Both the position numbers and the translations under genes were made by a program. From assembly GCF_000209165.1 (NCBI RefSeq), contig NC_009047.1, positions 1,050,416 through 1,114,415 on the forward strand: 64,000 bases of DNA, read 5' to 3'. How positions within the stretch are numbered: position 1 is the stretch's first letter; each line of letters starts with the position of its first letter. The notes beneath the pieces were generated by a model, which was not told the origin of the DNA, did no database searches, and saw nothing but the letters and a program-made list of their open reading frames with translations. Of the stretch, positions 19,601 through 27,700 are shown one piece after another. This DNA comes from Scheffersomyces stipitis CBS 6054. Lineage: Eukaryota > Ascomycota > Pichiomycetes > Serinales > Debaryomycetaceae.

Positions 19601-21254
19601 TTGCTATGTCTGGATGTTTGGACTGCAAGTATTCGATCTGGGATTGAGGATCAGAGATGTCAGGAATGTCTTGATCAACATCACTTGTCCCAGTGTTTAG
19701 GAAATGGTCGAGATCAGTCGAGTCTAGAATTTCTTCCGTTTGGGGTATGGTAAGTGGGTTTTCCGAAAGACATGCGTTTATGTAGGTTTTAAGGTAGCTA
19801 TGACCGTTAACGAATCGTGCGTTAGCAGTGTTTACTTCGTGATAGTCCGGTGATTGTATGAGAATCTTATATGTGTTATGATCAGTACCATATCCGATGA
19901 AGGATCCGTAAACTGTGCTAGGGTATTCCTTCAGTGGGGATATCCGGTATCTTGCCAATTGCAAATCATTCTCTACTTTCACGTGTACGTCTTGACCGAA
20001 AGGCTTATAATTAAATTGTCTTTGAGTTCGCTCAAATACTTCCCGTGGTGACTGACCTTCTAATCCTACTTTGGGGGTGTTATTCAAGACGGCTGTAATA
20101 TAGTTTACCATTTGAGGTAATAGAACTAATATTGATGAGCCAATATCTGGAAATTGTAATGTTAATTTCTTAATCTGATTTATGATAGTTCGGTTCTGCC
20201 TTTCTGCCGTGCCGTTGATAGCTGGTAGGTAAGCCGGGGTAACATCTTTTTCTATACCGAGTTTAGATAGCATATTTGCACTTGGAAATTCAGGGGCATT
20301 GTCAGTTCTAAGGTGACCGATTCTCTCCCCTGGAAATTTGTTGTTGAGCAATTGTAATTCAGTATATATCCTTGTGGTAACAGCTTTAGTGTCTGTCACT
20401 ATTGTTCTAAGGTACTTCGAGTAACCATCTGTGATCGAAGTTATATATTGTTTCTTTCCACCAAAGTGAAACGGACCCATCATGTCAAGATGTAATCGTT
20501 CAAGTCGGCGAATAGGTGTGGGTCCATCATTATTGTGTGATGCTGCTATGGTGTTAACGCTGAGACATATCTGGCAATTTGTAATTCGTTCGACATCGTT
20601 CCTCGTTGGTTTTGCCTTTATCCTACCATTTTGATAAAGTGCCATCATGCTCTTTAGAGCCATGTGGTTAGAACCAATGTGAAAGTTCCAAAATGATGAT
20701 TGTTTGTTTACATCGAATTGTGGTGGGTCGATATTGTGAATCGTTTGAACTTGACTCAACAACTGGGTACCGGTGTAGTTGTCGGTCGGTTTTAGATCAA
20801 TTTTGCCCATGTATACATTGTCAGCATTAAGCATGCCAGCGATGATTTCTATTTTTCCATTCTTCTGTCCGATATATGCATATTTGTCATCGAATCGACA
20901 GTAGAAGTCGGTATGCTTAGAGATCTGAGATACGCTAATGATGTTGTGCGGAAGTTCTTTAATGACTCTGACGTCTTTAAGTGTTATGCCAAAGTCACCG
21001 TCAGATAATGTTAATGTGCCCATGTGTGTTGCTATAATGATGCTTGAGTCCGGTAATTCAAATCTGCTTTCTTCTTCTGTCAAATTTTCAGTTACATTCG
21101 TTAGTAATCGAGCGTCATTTACAATGGACCATGATGCACCAGAGTCGTATAAGATGTCTCCCGCTTTTGTGCCAGATACGATTTTGTTTAATCGTTGTAT
21201 ATTTAATGGTATATTGTCTCTACGTTCTGGTCCGTTAGAGACTAGACCTTGACC
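16662..21254 (-). CDS. retrotransposon Pol (protease, integrase, reverse transcriptase, RNase H)
   Basis: Open from the codon after the gag TAA (21257-21255) to TAG at 16664; about 1530 codons, same frame as gag, with no ATG before the protease. Protease: ILYDSGASWSIV (DSGA). Integrase: zinc-binding HHCC (HIGSNHMALK ... CQICL), then DDE residues in LHLDMMGPF, LRTDNAPEF and NGTAERQNRT. A long acidic Ser/Thr linker follows. RT: HHLDIEAAYLNA, LYGLKQ-CTG-GFHW (CTG as Ser gives the usual LYGLKQS), and YVDD at ALYVDDLFMV. RNase H: TYSDASFAPD, DCETVSLQAA and LQDNQAVIAN with a DIFTKAL tail. The order is copia type. No frameshift or internal stop other than the gag TAA, so the element looks coding-competent. 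Translation presumably depends on stop readthrough. Confidence 0.95.
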   Translation of the reverse strand, partial: GQGLVSNGPERRDNIPLNIQRLNKIVSGTKAGDILYDSGASWSIVNDARLLTNVTENLTEEESRFELPDSSIIIATHMGTLTLSDGDFGITLKDVRVIKELPHNIISVSQISKHTDFYCRFDDKYAYIGQKNGKIEIIAGMLNADNVYMGKIDLKPTDNYTGTQLLSQVQTIHNIDPPQFDVNKQSSFWNFHIGSNHMALKSMMALYQNGRIKAKPTRNDVERITNCQICLSVNTIAASHNNDGPTPIRRLERLHLDMMGPFHFGGKKQYITSITDGYSKYLRTIVTDTKAVTTRIYTELQLLNNKFPGERIGHLRTDNAPEFPSANMLSKLGIEKDVTPAYLPAINGTAERQNRTIINQIKKLTLQFPDIGSSILVLLPQMVNYITAVLNNTPKVGLEGQSPREVFERTQRQFNYKPFGQDVHVKVENDLQLARYRISPLKEYPSTVYGSFIGYGTDHNTYKILIQSPDYHEVNTANARFVNGHSYLKTYINACLSENPLTIPQTEEILDSTDLDHFLNTGTSDVDQDIPDISDPQSQIEYLQSKHPDIAKEIQSKLTELQGTAIQPIRGADEALTDTDLESMDYWGNDSADYNSATENMEEDSDNYSEIDKNINNEQDYSGTKTIEDTELPQSSTSKELIAGTEVTNITQVSQSVKEHADTTTASGTRAIHPPNPAKDTSELDKDAHFPSPNDHFRDLNKDMNSPYTKHTGISSVDSSPTEPDTHKVLDREKGTSSKHVAQTSTTATDVQRLDRGDEYVGYSTDQHTPQDSLSDKELTNKQTHDDSDENSDTYASTSPVSDKDLDGLKHSPRTKHVDNHNKETPSTSSTDINKQAEESQAENANASAATVLPDPYVAEEIPNIPESNNDLVKPQHVDRGEITNDRRAYNTIPNRVISANSPTNKNKPNKRRKVHPDFLKSKREIEEEVEATTEATGATEEIDPQYVIQLKSGRMSRPPKRYLNAIINKIDYKNSDWIKSMDNEISKFEKNNVYTVVKIPKGRKPIPTRWVHTFKQNDLKNAQYKSRCVAQGYRQKDSIDFDCTKVSSPVVDLTTIRLLAAIATELSMEMHHLDIEAAYLNATLAENIYVKPPPGYEAKDGHCWKLNKALYGLKQLGFHWHETIKRTLESLSFAESTTESVFYKRNKEGIIIIALYVDDLFMVASKELMLQEFKLELRQEFDLKYFGEVTEFLGIEFKRIEGGYSLYQTKFLEDLLNKCNIMDDQPKRTPMVRKKSYLENTKIVDGMHEEPEAELLNEKTKKLYQSAVGQLLWASNNTRPDISYAVSVLGSKSHNPDVDDYNNMYYVLRYLRSNTHMPLEYRKGRIPDVNDKFSIRTYSDASFAPDKDRKLITGIALYVNGNLVDWSAKKQSLITDSTRDCETVSLQAAAKLTEKITTRIKSLTFDVGEVMLLQDNQAVIANCYNDLSHTKRHPDIKIKYIRDGIHHNRYHVYYIQTKENVADIFTKALTFPDFDRLRKYLFNMPDADIVTHENMYNRDLRTTKRQVQIKSIHNKKFQKKALEENLSEL

Positions 21255-22328
21255 TTATTGTCCGTGGCGTTTGGCACCGGAGGTTTTGCTCTTGAATCCC
21301 AGCTTATTACCATCGTGTGATTCACCTGTGGTGTGGGATTTTGCAAAGTTTCCTCTATTTCCATTGGATTTGGTCTTTTCTCTCTCTTGGGCGTTTTTAA
21401 TCCTTTCGCTTATCAAGCTTTCGATTGTTCTTTTGTCCAGAGAGTCTGGTGGCTCGTAGTCGTGATGATTTCTCATGCGCTGAATAACGTCATCAATTGT
21501 TGGTGTTTTACCATCCTTTTTGTGTTCCTGAAAGAACCAAGCAAGAGATTTATAAAACATGTTGCGTGTTTCAACTTCGTTTAGGTACCTATCAAATACA
21601 ATGATGTAATATAGTTTCATCTTGCACAAGAAATCTAGGATTTCTTCGTTGGTGCCTTCAACCCATTGTTTTATGTGCAGAAGGCCATCGACAGCTCTGT
21701 CGGTATCCGTTCTAAAATCTCCAGTGTACCTAAGGTAAGTCAATACCTGTCCAATTCTATGTGGAAGGTTCTCCATCTTGTAAGTCTTTACAAAGATGTA
21801 CATAGTCTTTAAATCTGTTTCGTAATTCACTTCATCTATCTCAGAGAATGCCTTTTCATTAATATCAATTATTCTGGATATCAATTCATCGGACAATCTG
21901 TGTATGAATGTTTCCAATTCCTTCCCACGCCATGGGATGTTCTTAATATTGAAGTCTTTAGAATCATGTCCTAAGTCTTCATCCCATATTTTCTGTAAGC
22001 CACCGTATCTTCGGAAGAGTTTTAAGAAGGCTTTTTCCCATTTGGTAATAGCGTCAATATTTCTCGCAAGCGGAACAATTCCTTTGAAGGCTGTTGCTGC
22101 TAGCTCTGAATCTTTCTTCGCATCCTTCCTTATTTCTTCATTCCGATCCTCCAGTTTGTTTATCTGGGGTGGAGGTACGCCAGAGGAGCTTTGAGCTTTC
22201 ATAGCTTCCATCAACGCGTCATACTTGGCGCTTTGAACCAATAGCTCTTGCTTGAACTCATCTTTGAGTTTCTGCAATTGCTTCCCAACTTCGCTGTTAG
22301 GGTCGATAAAGTTATCTTCTTTAGCCAT
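21255..22328 (-). CDS. retrotransposon Gag
   Basis: 357 residues from ATG at 22328 to TAA at 21257-21255, read in the same frame as pol. The N-terminus is charged and helical (EVGKQLQKLKDEFKQELLVQ), and the middle has capsid-like helices (WEKAFLKLFRRYGGLQKIW; AWFFQEHKK). The C-terminus is basic, rich in Lys, Arg, Gly and Ser, and has no CCHC zinc knuckle; RNA binding would rely on basic residues, as in Ty1 Gag. The stop context is CAA-TAA-GGT. Gag forms the virus-like particle. The protease motif lies 35-40 codons after the stop. Confidence 0.9.
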   Translation of the reverse strand: MAKEDNFIDPNSEVGKQLQKLKDEFKQELLVQSAKYDALMEAMKAQSSSGVPPPQINKLEDRNEEIRKDAKKDSELAATAFKGIVPLARNIDAITKWEKAFLKLFRRYGGLQKIWDEDLGHDSKDFNIKNIPWRGKELETFIHRLSDELISRIIDINEKAFSEIDEVNYETDLKTMYIFVKTYKMENLPHRIGQVLTYLRYTGDFRTDTDRAVDGLLHIKQWVEGTNEEILDFLCKMKLYYIIVFDRYLNEVETRNMFYKSLAWFFQEHKKDGKTPTIDDVIQRMRNHHDYEPPDSLDKRTIESLISERIKNAQEREKTKSNGNRGNFAKSHTTGESHDGNKLGFKSKTSGAKRHGQ

Positions 22329-22356
22329 TTTTAACTTAAGATTCTAACGCGAATTT

Positions 22357-22368
22357 TGACTTCTAATC
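22357..22368 (-). other. primer-binding site complementary to tRNA-Arg(UCU) anticodon arm
   Basis: Immediately after the 5' LTR the element strand reads GATTAGAAGTCA. Its complement TGACTTCTAATC is the anticodon stem-loop of yeast tRNA-Arg(UCU), as I recall that sequence, not the 3' acceptor end. This implies priming by an internally cleaved tRNA fragment, as described for copia, Ty5 and Tca2. Confidence 0.75.
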
Positions 22369-22791
22369 TGTTTGGATCTCGATACTGTATATTGAATCCT
22401 TAAGTCTTTTAGGCTTAATATTTAAGCTGGCTACGTCGAAGTTGTTTCTACTGAAATCCCTTGCATTAACAGCTTGCTATGAAAGCTCAGATTTGACTCA
22501 CTTCCTAGGAGGCTTCTAGGTTCCTTAGGAAATTCTGTTAGCTAAATATATAGACAAATTCTCGAGGCGAGAATGTGAAAAATTTTCACGAGATTCCAAC
22601 TGCCCAAAATGGGATCAACTTGGTCGGGAAATGTACATCTAGACCCATACCAAGTAGGACCAACCATCGCAGTTACATCATATGGCTAAGCCTTCAACTT
22701 CGTTAAACATTCTTGAAGTTGATGGAATATAATGTAGGATCAATGTCGTACCACAGCGACATTATACGACATTTAGATTGAATTTCCAACA
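22369..22791 (-). repeat. 5' LTR of the retrotransposon
   Basis: 423 bp, identical by eye to 16234-16656. It carries the element promoter; the transcript runs leftward, away from MET16. Confidence 0.96.
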
Positions 22792-22812
22792 CATGTTATT
22801 GTTGGCATCATA

Positions 22813-22819
22813 TCACGTG
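22813..22819 (+). promoter_or_regulatory. CDEI / Cbf1 site (TCACGTG) upstream of MET16
   Basis: TCACGTG lies 156 bp before the MET16 ATG and only 22 bp from the retrotransposon LTR. In Saccharomyces, Cbf1-Met4 binding to this motif drives sulfur genes including MET16. The adjacent TGTGG partly resembles the Met31/32 box. Confidence 0.7.
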
Positions 22820-22974
22820 TGGTATATCAAAGCCATTTCTTCCTATTCAATCTGGAGTAGTCTATTACAAATCAGAATTTTTCACTGATTCCGAGTATTT
22901 GAATACTAAAGGCAGCTTACAGAGCACTAGGTAGTTTTTTCTGTTAGAAAAGATCAAGTTATAAATAACTAATC

Positions 22975-23769
22975 ATGACTCTGACTCCATCTGTTGTGCT
23001 CACTCCAGAGCATTTGAAGTTCTTAAATGAAAAATTGCAATTTTTGGAACCACAAGAGATTATCAGATGGGCGCAGATCACGTTCCCCAACTTGTTCCAA
23101 ACAACGGCTTTTGGTTTGACGGGGTTGGCTACCATAGATATGATCTCCAAAATAGCGACACGATACAGTGAAGAGAAATATCCCATAGATTTGATTTTCA
23201 TAGACACTTTGCACCATTTCCCCCAAACCTATGATTTGGTCGAAAACATCAAGATCAGATACAACCCTCAGATCCACGTGTTCAAACCTAAGGATGTAGA
23301 AACTGAATCTGAGTTCTCTGTAAAGTACGGTGAACAATTATGGGAGACTGATGATTCTTACTATGATTTCTTAGTTAAAGTAGAACCTTCGCAAAGAGCA
23401 TACAAGCAGTTGGGAGTGCTGGCAGTATTGACAGGCAGGAGAAGATCACAAGGTGGTGCCCGTGGAACTTTGCCTGTTATAGAAATCGAAGAATCCAGTG
23501 GCACGATCAAGATTAATCCTTTGTGCAATTGGGATTTCAAACAAGTAAAGCTGTATATAGACGAAAACAAGGTTCCCTACAACGAGCTCTTGGACTTGGG
23601 CTACAAGTCGATCGGCGACTGGCATTCTACTGTTCCAGTAGCTGAGGGAGAAGACGAAAGAAGCGGAAGATGGAAGGGAAAAGCAAAGACAGAATGTGGG
23701 ATTCACGAAACCAGTAAGTTTGCCCAATTCTTAGAGAAGGCTAATGAGGCAAAGAAGGAAGTGGTATAA
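22975..23769 (+). CDS. MET16: phosphoadenylyl-sulfate (PAPS) reductase
   Basis: The 264-residue protein is the thioredoxin-dependent PAPS reductase of sulfate assimilation, converting PAPS to sulfite and PAP. The N-terminal segment QTTAFGLTGLATIDMISKI binds the adenylyl group; IFIDTLHHFPQTYDLV follows; the arginine-rich GRRRSQGGARGTLP loop binds phosphate, and LCNWDFKQV / GDWHSTVPVAEGEDERSGRW are family blocks. The catalytic cysteine is Cys241 in KTECGIHE. Length agrees with yeast Met16 (261). Codon 3 is CTG (Ser here). A copia element has landed just upstream, leaving 183 bp of promoter. Confidence 0.97.
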   Translation: MTLTPSVVLTPEHLKFLNEKLQFLEPQEIIRWAQITFPNLFQTTAFGLTGLATIDMISKIATRYSEEKYPIDLIFIDTLHHFPQTYDLVENIKIRYNPQIHVFKPKDVETESEFSVKYGEQLWETDDSYYDFLVKVEPSQRAYKQLGVLAVLTGRRRSQGGARGTLPVIEIEESSGTIKINPLCNWDFKQVKLYIDENKVPYNELLDLGYKSIGDWHSTVPVAEGEDERSGRWKGKAKTECGIHETSKFAQFLEKANEAKKEVV

Positions 23770-24187
23770 CAACTTCTCAATACACAAGGAAATGTTGCAG
23801 ATATTTCTTTACCTATTCATATAAGATATCCTATTGTAGTAAGAAATTCCAATACCTTATTCATTACATTAACAAGTAACAGAACTGAATTCCAACGAGA
23901 CAGCAGTTTAGAAAAATACCATAGAGAATAATGCAATGTACGTGCCAGTATTGGCAAATATGCTTCTATCATGGTCTGTTGGAAAGCGGAAAACTATCCC
24001 GAAACATTGGCGCAATGCCCTCATACTTTTAGATAGGTGCAAAACTGTTCGATATATGCGCGGAATACATAACCGGGTTAGGGAAACAGATAACGCGCGG
24101 AATTTATTTGGGACATAAACGCATATATAAGGCCTAAATTGCAAGTGTTTAATGTGATCGAATATTTTGTCTCGTTTTGACAAGGAT
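23770..24187. other. intergenic; P450 promoter
   Basis: Contains TATATAA at 24124-24130, about 60 bp before the P450 ATG, and CGCGGAATAC / CGCGCGGAAT motifs near 24060-24100. No gene is supported. Confidence 0.45.
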
Positions 24188-25948
24188 ATGCTTCTAGAAA
24201 TAGTTAAGGAAGTATACAAGTACACACAGAGCAACAGTAAGGAAAGTTGGATCTTCATACTTGGAGTTTTTCTTGCTTACCATCTCATTCTTTATCCGTT
24301 CTTCTTATCACCTTTAAGAGATGTTCCAGGTCCATATTTACATCGAATCTCTAGTCTCTCCTCTTTGAACAAACAGAGGAAGGGACGGTGGACTATGACG
24401 GTTTACGAGTTGCACAAGAGGTATGGAGACGTTGTGGTATTATCTCCAACAGAGGTTTCAGTAAATGGAAATTCCAAATATGTTCATGATATATATATCA
24501 AGAACTTCCCCAAAGCAAAGTTCTACGAAAATTTTCGCAATCACGGCTTCAAGGACAACATGTTCGCGAGTTTGGAAAATGACAGACACATTGCCTACAA
24601 GAAACTAATTATGAACTTGTACAGCAAAAGTGCCATCTTCAATAAGAAGAATGGAACACATAGTATCATTGTTCAAAAAGTAGGGCAATTGGTCGATGAC
24701 ATACGCCAAAGTTCGGTTACTGGCCAAAGACCGGATTATATCAACGCCAAAAGTGTTCACAACGAACATGGAAAGGGCCATAAGACTCAAGATGGTAAAT
24801 GGTTGAACAAGTCTGGAAAGACCCAGAATTTAGGAATCGAGGTTTACACCTTATTTGCATCGCTAGCCATGGACGTTGTTTCTGCTTTCGAGTTGGGAAT
24901 GAGCAATGGCACAGATTTGTTATTACATCCCGAGAAACGTCACATTATTATCAGTCACAGACAGGTTGCAAGCATGGTGTTCTGGACAACTTTAATGCCT
25001 CGGTTCTGGAACTGGGCCGCGAGCTCTACCATCTTGAAGGCTCTGTATGACATTACTAAATGGCAACTTGGATTATATGCTCAGGCAGAAGAGAATGTTC
25101 CCGACGTAAAAGAAGATGAAAATAAGTCGACGCTTGAAACATTGAAACAGAAGGGTCTCAAGGGGGAATATGCTTATTCCTTCTTGACTGACAACATATT
25201 TGCTGGCCACGAAACCACTGCCATCCAGCTTGCGTACATGTGCTACGAGCTCTCGCGTCCGAAGAATCTCCACTTGCAAGAATCTTTGAGAAAGGAATTG
25301 ATTAGAGAATTTGGTCATCCCAAGTCTGAAAAGGATATCATTGATGATATGAGCAAAGTCGATGTCCTTCCGTATTTAAATTCTGTTCTAGATGAGAATT
25401 CTAGAGTACATGCTTCAATTCCTGGCTCTGAGCCACGTTTAGTAGATTCTCCCTACAAAGTCGAAGTTGGCGAGGGTAAAGTGGTAGAATTACCCAAAGG
25501 TACTGGTATTTCTTGTGTGGTTTATGCATTACATAGACAATCTGATGTATTTGCAGAACCAGACCAATTTATCCCTGAAAGATGGTTACAATATGAAAAC
25601 GAGCCTGACGAAGTTTTCAGACAAAGGATCAAGCGAATGCAACGTTACATGATGCCATTCGGAAAAGGAATTAGAATGTGTTTGGGAATGAACCTCGCAT
25701 TGATTGAGATGAAGATGGCCATTGCTAACCTTTACTGGCACTACAATTCCAAGATATGTAGTGACTGGTGTGAAATCACCGAATACACAGAAGACAGTAA
25801 AAAGCTCAACCCAATTTTAATGGGTGAAACAAGAAAAGGAGAAAACCGCACTGATGAAGAGAAAATGACTATGTATGATAGCTACACCACAAGACCCCTT
25901 AACGATGAGTGCTGGTTGGAATGGTACGACAATCAATTTGAGAACTAG
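24188..25948 (+). CDS. cytochrome P450 monooxygenase, family unassigned
   Basis: The frame is open from 24167 by a TTG, but the first ATG is 24188, giving 586 residues. A membrane anchor SWIFILGVFLAYHLILYPFF is followed by the proline-rich hinge LRDVPGPYL, typical of microsomal P450s. The oxygen-binding I helix is NIFAGHETTA (about 335-345), the ExxR of the K helix is DENSR (about 401), the PERW motif is FIPERW, and the heme ligand is Cys498 in FGKGIRMCLGMNL. At 586 residues it is longer than usual (~500-530), with a charged insert near 190-215. It does not look like CYP51, CYP61 or the alkane CYP52 group; CYP501/CYP5217-type enzymes of CTG yeasts are possible. Substrate unknown. Confidence 0.92.
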   Translation: MLLEIVKEVYKYTQSNSKESWIFILGVFLAYHLILYPFFLSPLRDVPGPYLHRISSLSSLNKQRKGRWTMTVYELHKRYGDVVVLSPTEVSVNGNSKYVHDIYIKNFPKAKFYENFRNHGFKDNMFASLENDRHIAYKKLIMNLYSKSAIFNKKNGTHSIIVQKVGQLVDDIRQSSVTGQRPDYINAKSVHNEHGKGHKTQDGKWLNKSGKTQNLGIEVYTLFASLAMDVVSAFELGMSNGTDLLLHPEKRHIIISHRQVASMVFWTTLMPRFWNWAASSTILKALYDITKWQLGLYAQAEENVPDVKEDENKSTLETLKQKGLKGEYAYSFLTDNIFAGHETTAIQLAYMCYELSRPKNLHLQESLRKELIREFGHPKSEKDIIDDMSKVDVLPYLNSVLDENSRVHASIPGSEPRLVDSPYKVEVGEGKVVELPKGTGISCVVYALHRQSDVFAEPDQFIPERWLQYENEPDEVFRQRIKRMQRYMMPFGKGIRMCLGMNLALIEMKMAIANLYWHYNSKICSDWCEITEYTEDSKKLNPILMGETRKGENRTDEEKMTMYDSYTTRPLNDECWLEWYDNQFEN

Positions 25949-26720
25949 GACGTTGACTAAGGAATAGAGCACTAATATAATAAGGCAGAAGCGAAATAAA
26001 ACTATGAAAATTTCGTCATATGTTGAAACGAACATATCCCATTATTTCTTGACCTTGTAGAGTGGCCAGCTTGTAGATGACATAGCAAATGTACAATCGG
26101 ATGCAAAACATGAGTCTGGAACATCTCTAAGTAACATATCACGTGAAAATTACGAAAATCAGTAGCAATATGCAATTAATTTAGCCATAGATAATAAGAG
26201 TTGTTGCCTCCACGAGAGTGAATCTAGTCGTATCTATTGATGGCATGTGATGAAAATTGCACGTTGCAGAAAGCCTTCTAACGGCCTCCATTTGTGAGGG
26301 ATTTGAGCAGCGTAGATATGAGAAGACTGAAAAGTGCAATATCGGTGCGGCCGTTTCGCTCAGATTACCGAGACCTCCGGTACCTGGTCCGATGCAGTTA
26401 AACAACGTGATGGCAAGTTAAAGAGGAATGTGAACCGTTATTTTAGTCTGATTCGAACTTCTGTGACTACAGCCGCTGATACAATTTCCAAATCTAAGTG
26501 TTAAACACAATTCCATGGCTCTCCGTTGATTTGACTTTTGATCATTGTATATAAGGGTGCAATTTCATAAGTTCTGCTCTGCTAGTGAAGAAGATATCAA
26601 CTAGAAGTAAATTGCTAAATTGCAATTCTGCGATACATTCCATTATTTCGCTATATTTATTCTTTTTCCACCACGAACATATCTTGGTAGAGTATAAGAT
26701 TATAAGAGTATTACTCCACA
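25949..26720. other. intergenic; ceramidase promoter
   Basis: No credible gene. Around 26346-26405 a GC-richer patch with GTGCGGCCG and GGTCCGAT weakly resembles parts of 5S rRNA, but spacing differs and I do not call it. CATATCACGTGAAAA (26136-26150) contains CACGTG. Confidence 0.4.
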
Positions 26721-27620
26721 ATGCTTCCGTTCGCTGTTCCTTACCCTCCTGAACAGGAAGATGGATTCTGGGGAATCCCCACCTCCACTATAGATTGGTG
26801 CGAAGAGAACTATGTGGTTTCTGTGTATATTGCCGAAGCTCTCAATACTATCACCAACTCTGTGTTTATTGCGCTTGCGGGATTTGCCATATACCATGCT
26901 TATTCCAATAAGCTTGAGCCACGGTTCATCTTCACAGCCTTGGGCTTCTTGCTTGTCGGGGTTGGTTCCTGGCTTTTCCACATGACCTTGAGATACCACT
27001 TCCAGTTGCTAGACGAATTGCCCATGATATACGCTACATGTATTCCGTTTTGGTCTGTATTTAGTGAGTTCCGTACAAAGAGAGAATCGGTTTATGTAGC
27101 CATTGGCATCTTTACTGCAGCCAACACCTTGACTGTGATTTATTTGTACTTCAAAGATCCCACGATCCACCAAGCTGGTTACGCAATGCTTAACGCCTTC
27201 ATAATCTTCAAGTCGTTGCATTTAACATCACTCCATGTCCACGACAACTTGGCCAAAAAACAGTTGTATCGAACCATGTTCTTTGGAGTGAGCATCTTCC
27301 TATTGGGCTACTTCTTGTGGAACATGGATATCCACTTCTGCGATTACGTCAGAGGAAAGAGAAGAGAATGGGGTATGCCATACGGTTTTGTGCTCGAAGG
27401 CCATGGCTGGTGGCACATCCTTACTGGAACAGGTATCTATTACTACTTGGTATACGAAGAATACTTGAGATGCTTCTTGACGGGGACTGAAAAATTCTTC
27501 ACCTTCAAATGGGTAGCAGGATTGCCAATCGTCTCATGCGTAGACGCTGTGGGCCTTGAGAAGTACAAAGCGAATCAGCATCTTAAACAGCTCGACGCTG
27601 AAGTGAAGAAGGACATCTAA
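26721..27620 (+). CDS. YPC1: alkaline ceramidase (Ypc1/Ydc1 family)
   Basis: A 299-residue membrane protein of the alkaline ceramidase family, which hydrolyses (dihydro- or phyto-)ceramide in the ER and Golgi to a sphingoid base and fatty acid. The start has YPPEQEDGFWGIPTSTIDWC, a strong family block. SWLFHMTLRYHFQLLDELPM holds the first His and Asp of the zinc site, and EGHGWWHILTG the C-terminal His pair. About seven hydrophobic segments are visible (e.g. FIFTALGFLLVGVGSW; FGVSIFLLGYFLWNMD). Which of the yeast paralogues it corresponds to cannot be said from sequence alone. Convergent with MSH2, 80 bp apart. Confidence 0.93.
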   Translation: MLPFAVPYPPEQEDGFWGIPTSTIDWCEENYVVSVYIAEALNTITNSVFIALAGFAIYHAYSNKLEPRFIFTALGFLLVGVGSWLFHMTLRYHFQLLDELPMIYATCIPFWSVFSEFRTKRESVYVAIGIFTAANTLTVIYLYFKDPTIHQAGYAMLNAFIIFKSLHLTSLHVHDNLAKKQLYRTMFFGVSIFLLGYFLWNMDIHFCDYVRGKRREWGMPYGFVLEGHGWWHILTGTGIYYYLVYEEYLRCFLTGTEKFFTFKWVAGLPIVSCVDAVGLEKYKANQHLKQLDAEVKKDI

Positions 27621-27700
27621 CCTACCATTATATACATTTCATTCGTTTATTTATATGATAATAATAGTTCAATTTCTACACTAGATATCACAATACCACT

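Larger units (their letters stand above)
16234..22791 (-). mobile_element. complete Ty1/copia (Pseudoviridae-type) LTR retrotransposon, Tca2-like
   Basis: A 6558-bp element on the minus strand: 423-bp LTR, primer-binding site, gag, TAA, pol, purine tract, 423-bp LTR. It is flanked by identical 5-bp duplications, CATGT, at 16229-16233 and 22792-22796. The LTRs begin TGTTGG and end CAAACA when read on the element strand and look identical by eye. Domain order protease-integrase-reverse transcriptase-RNase H defines the copia group. Gag and pol in one frame with an intervening stop, and an arginine-tRNA primer, are traits recalled for Candida albicans Tca2/pCal. The insertion lies 183 bp upstream of MET16. 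S. stipitis is known to carry copia elements called Tps5; whether this is one of them I cannot tell. Confidence 0.96.

Noticed and set aside
24167..24187. Upstream TTG start for the P450
   Set aside because: Eukaryotic start should be ATG; the first is 24188 and leaves the membrane anchor intact.
26346..26410. Possible 5S rRNA-like segment
   Set aside because: GCGGCC and GGTCCGAT match fragments of 5S, but their spacing is about 8 bases too long and the rest does not align; a covariance-model search would settle it.
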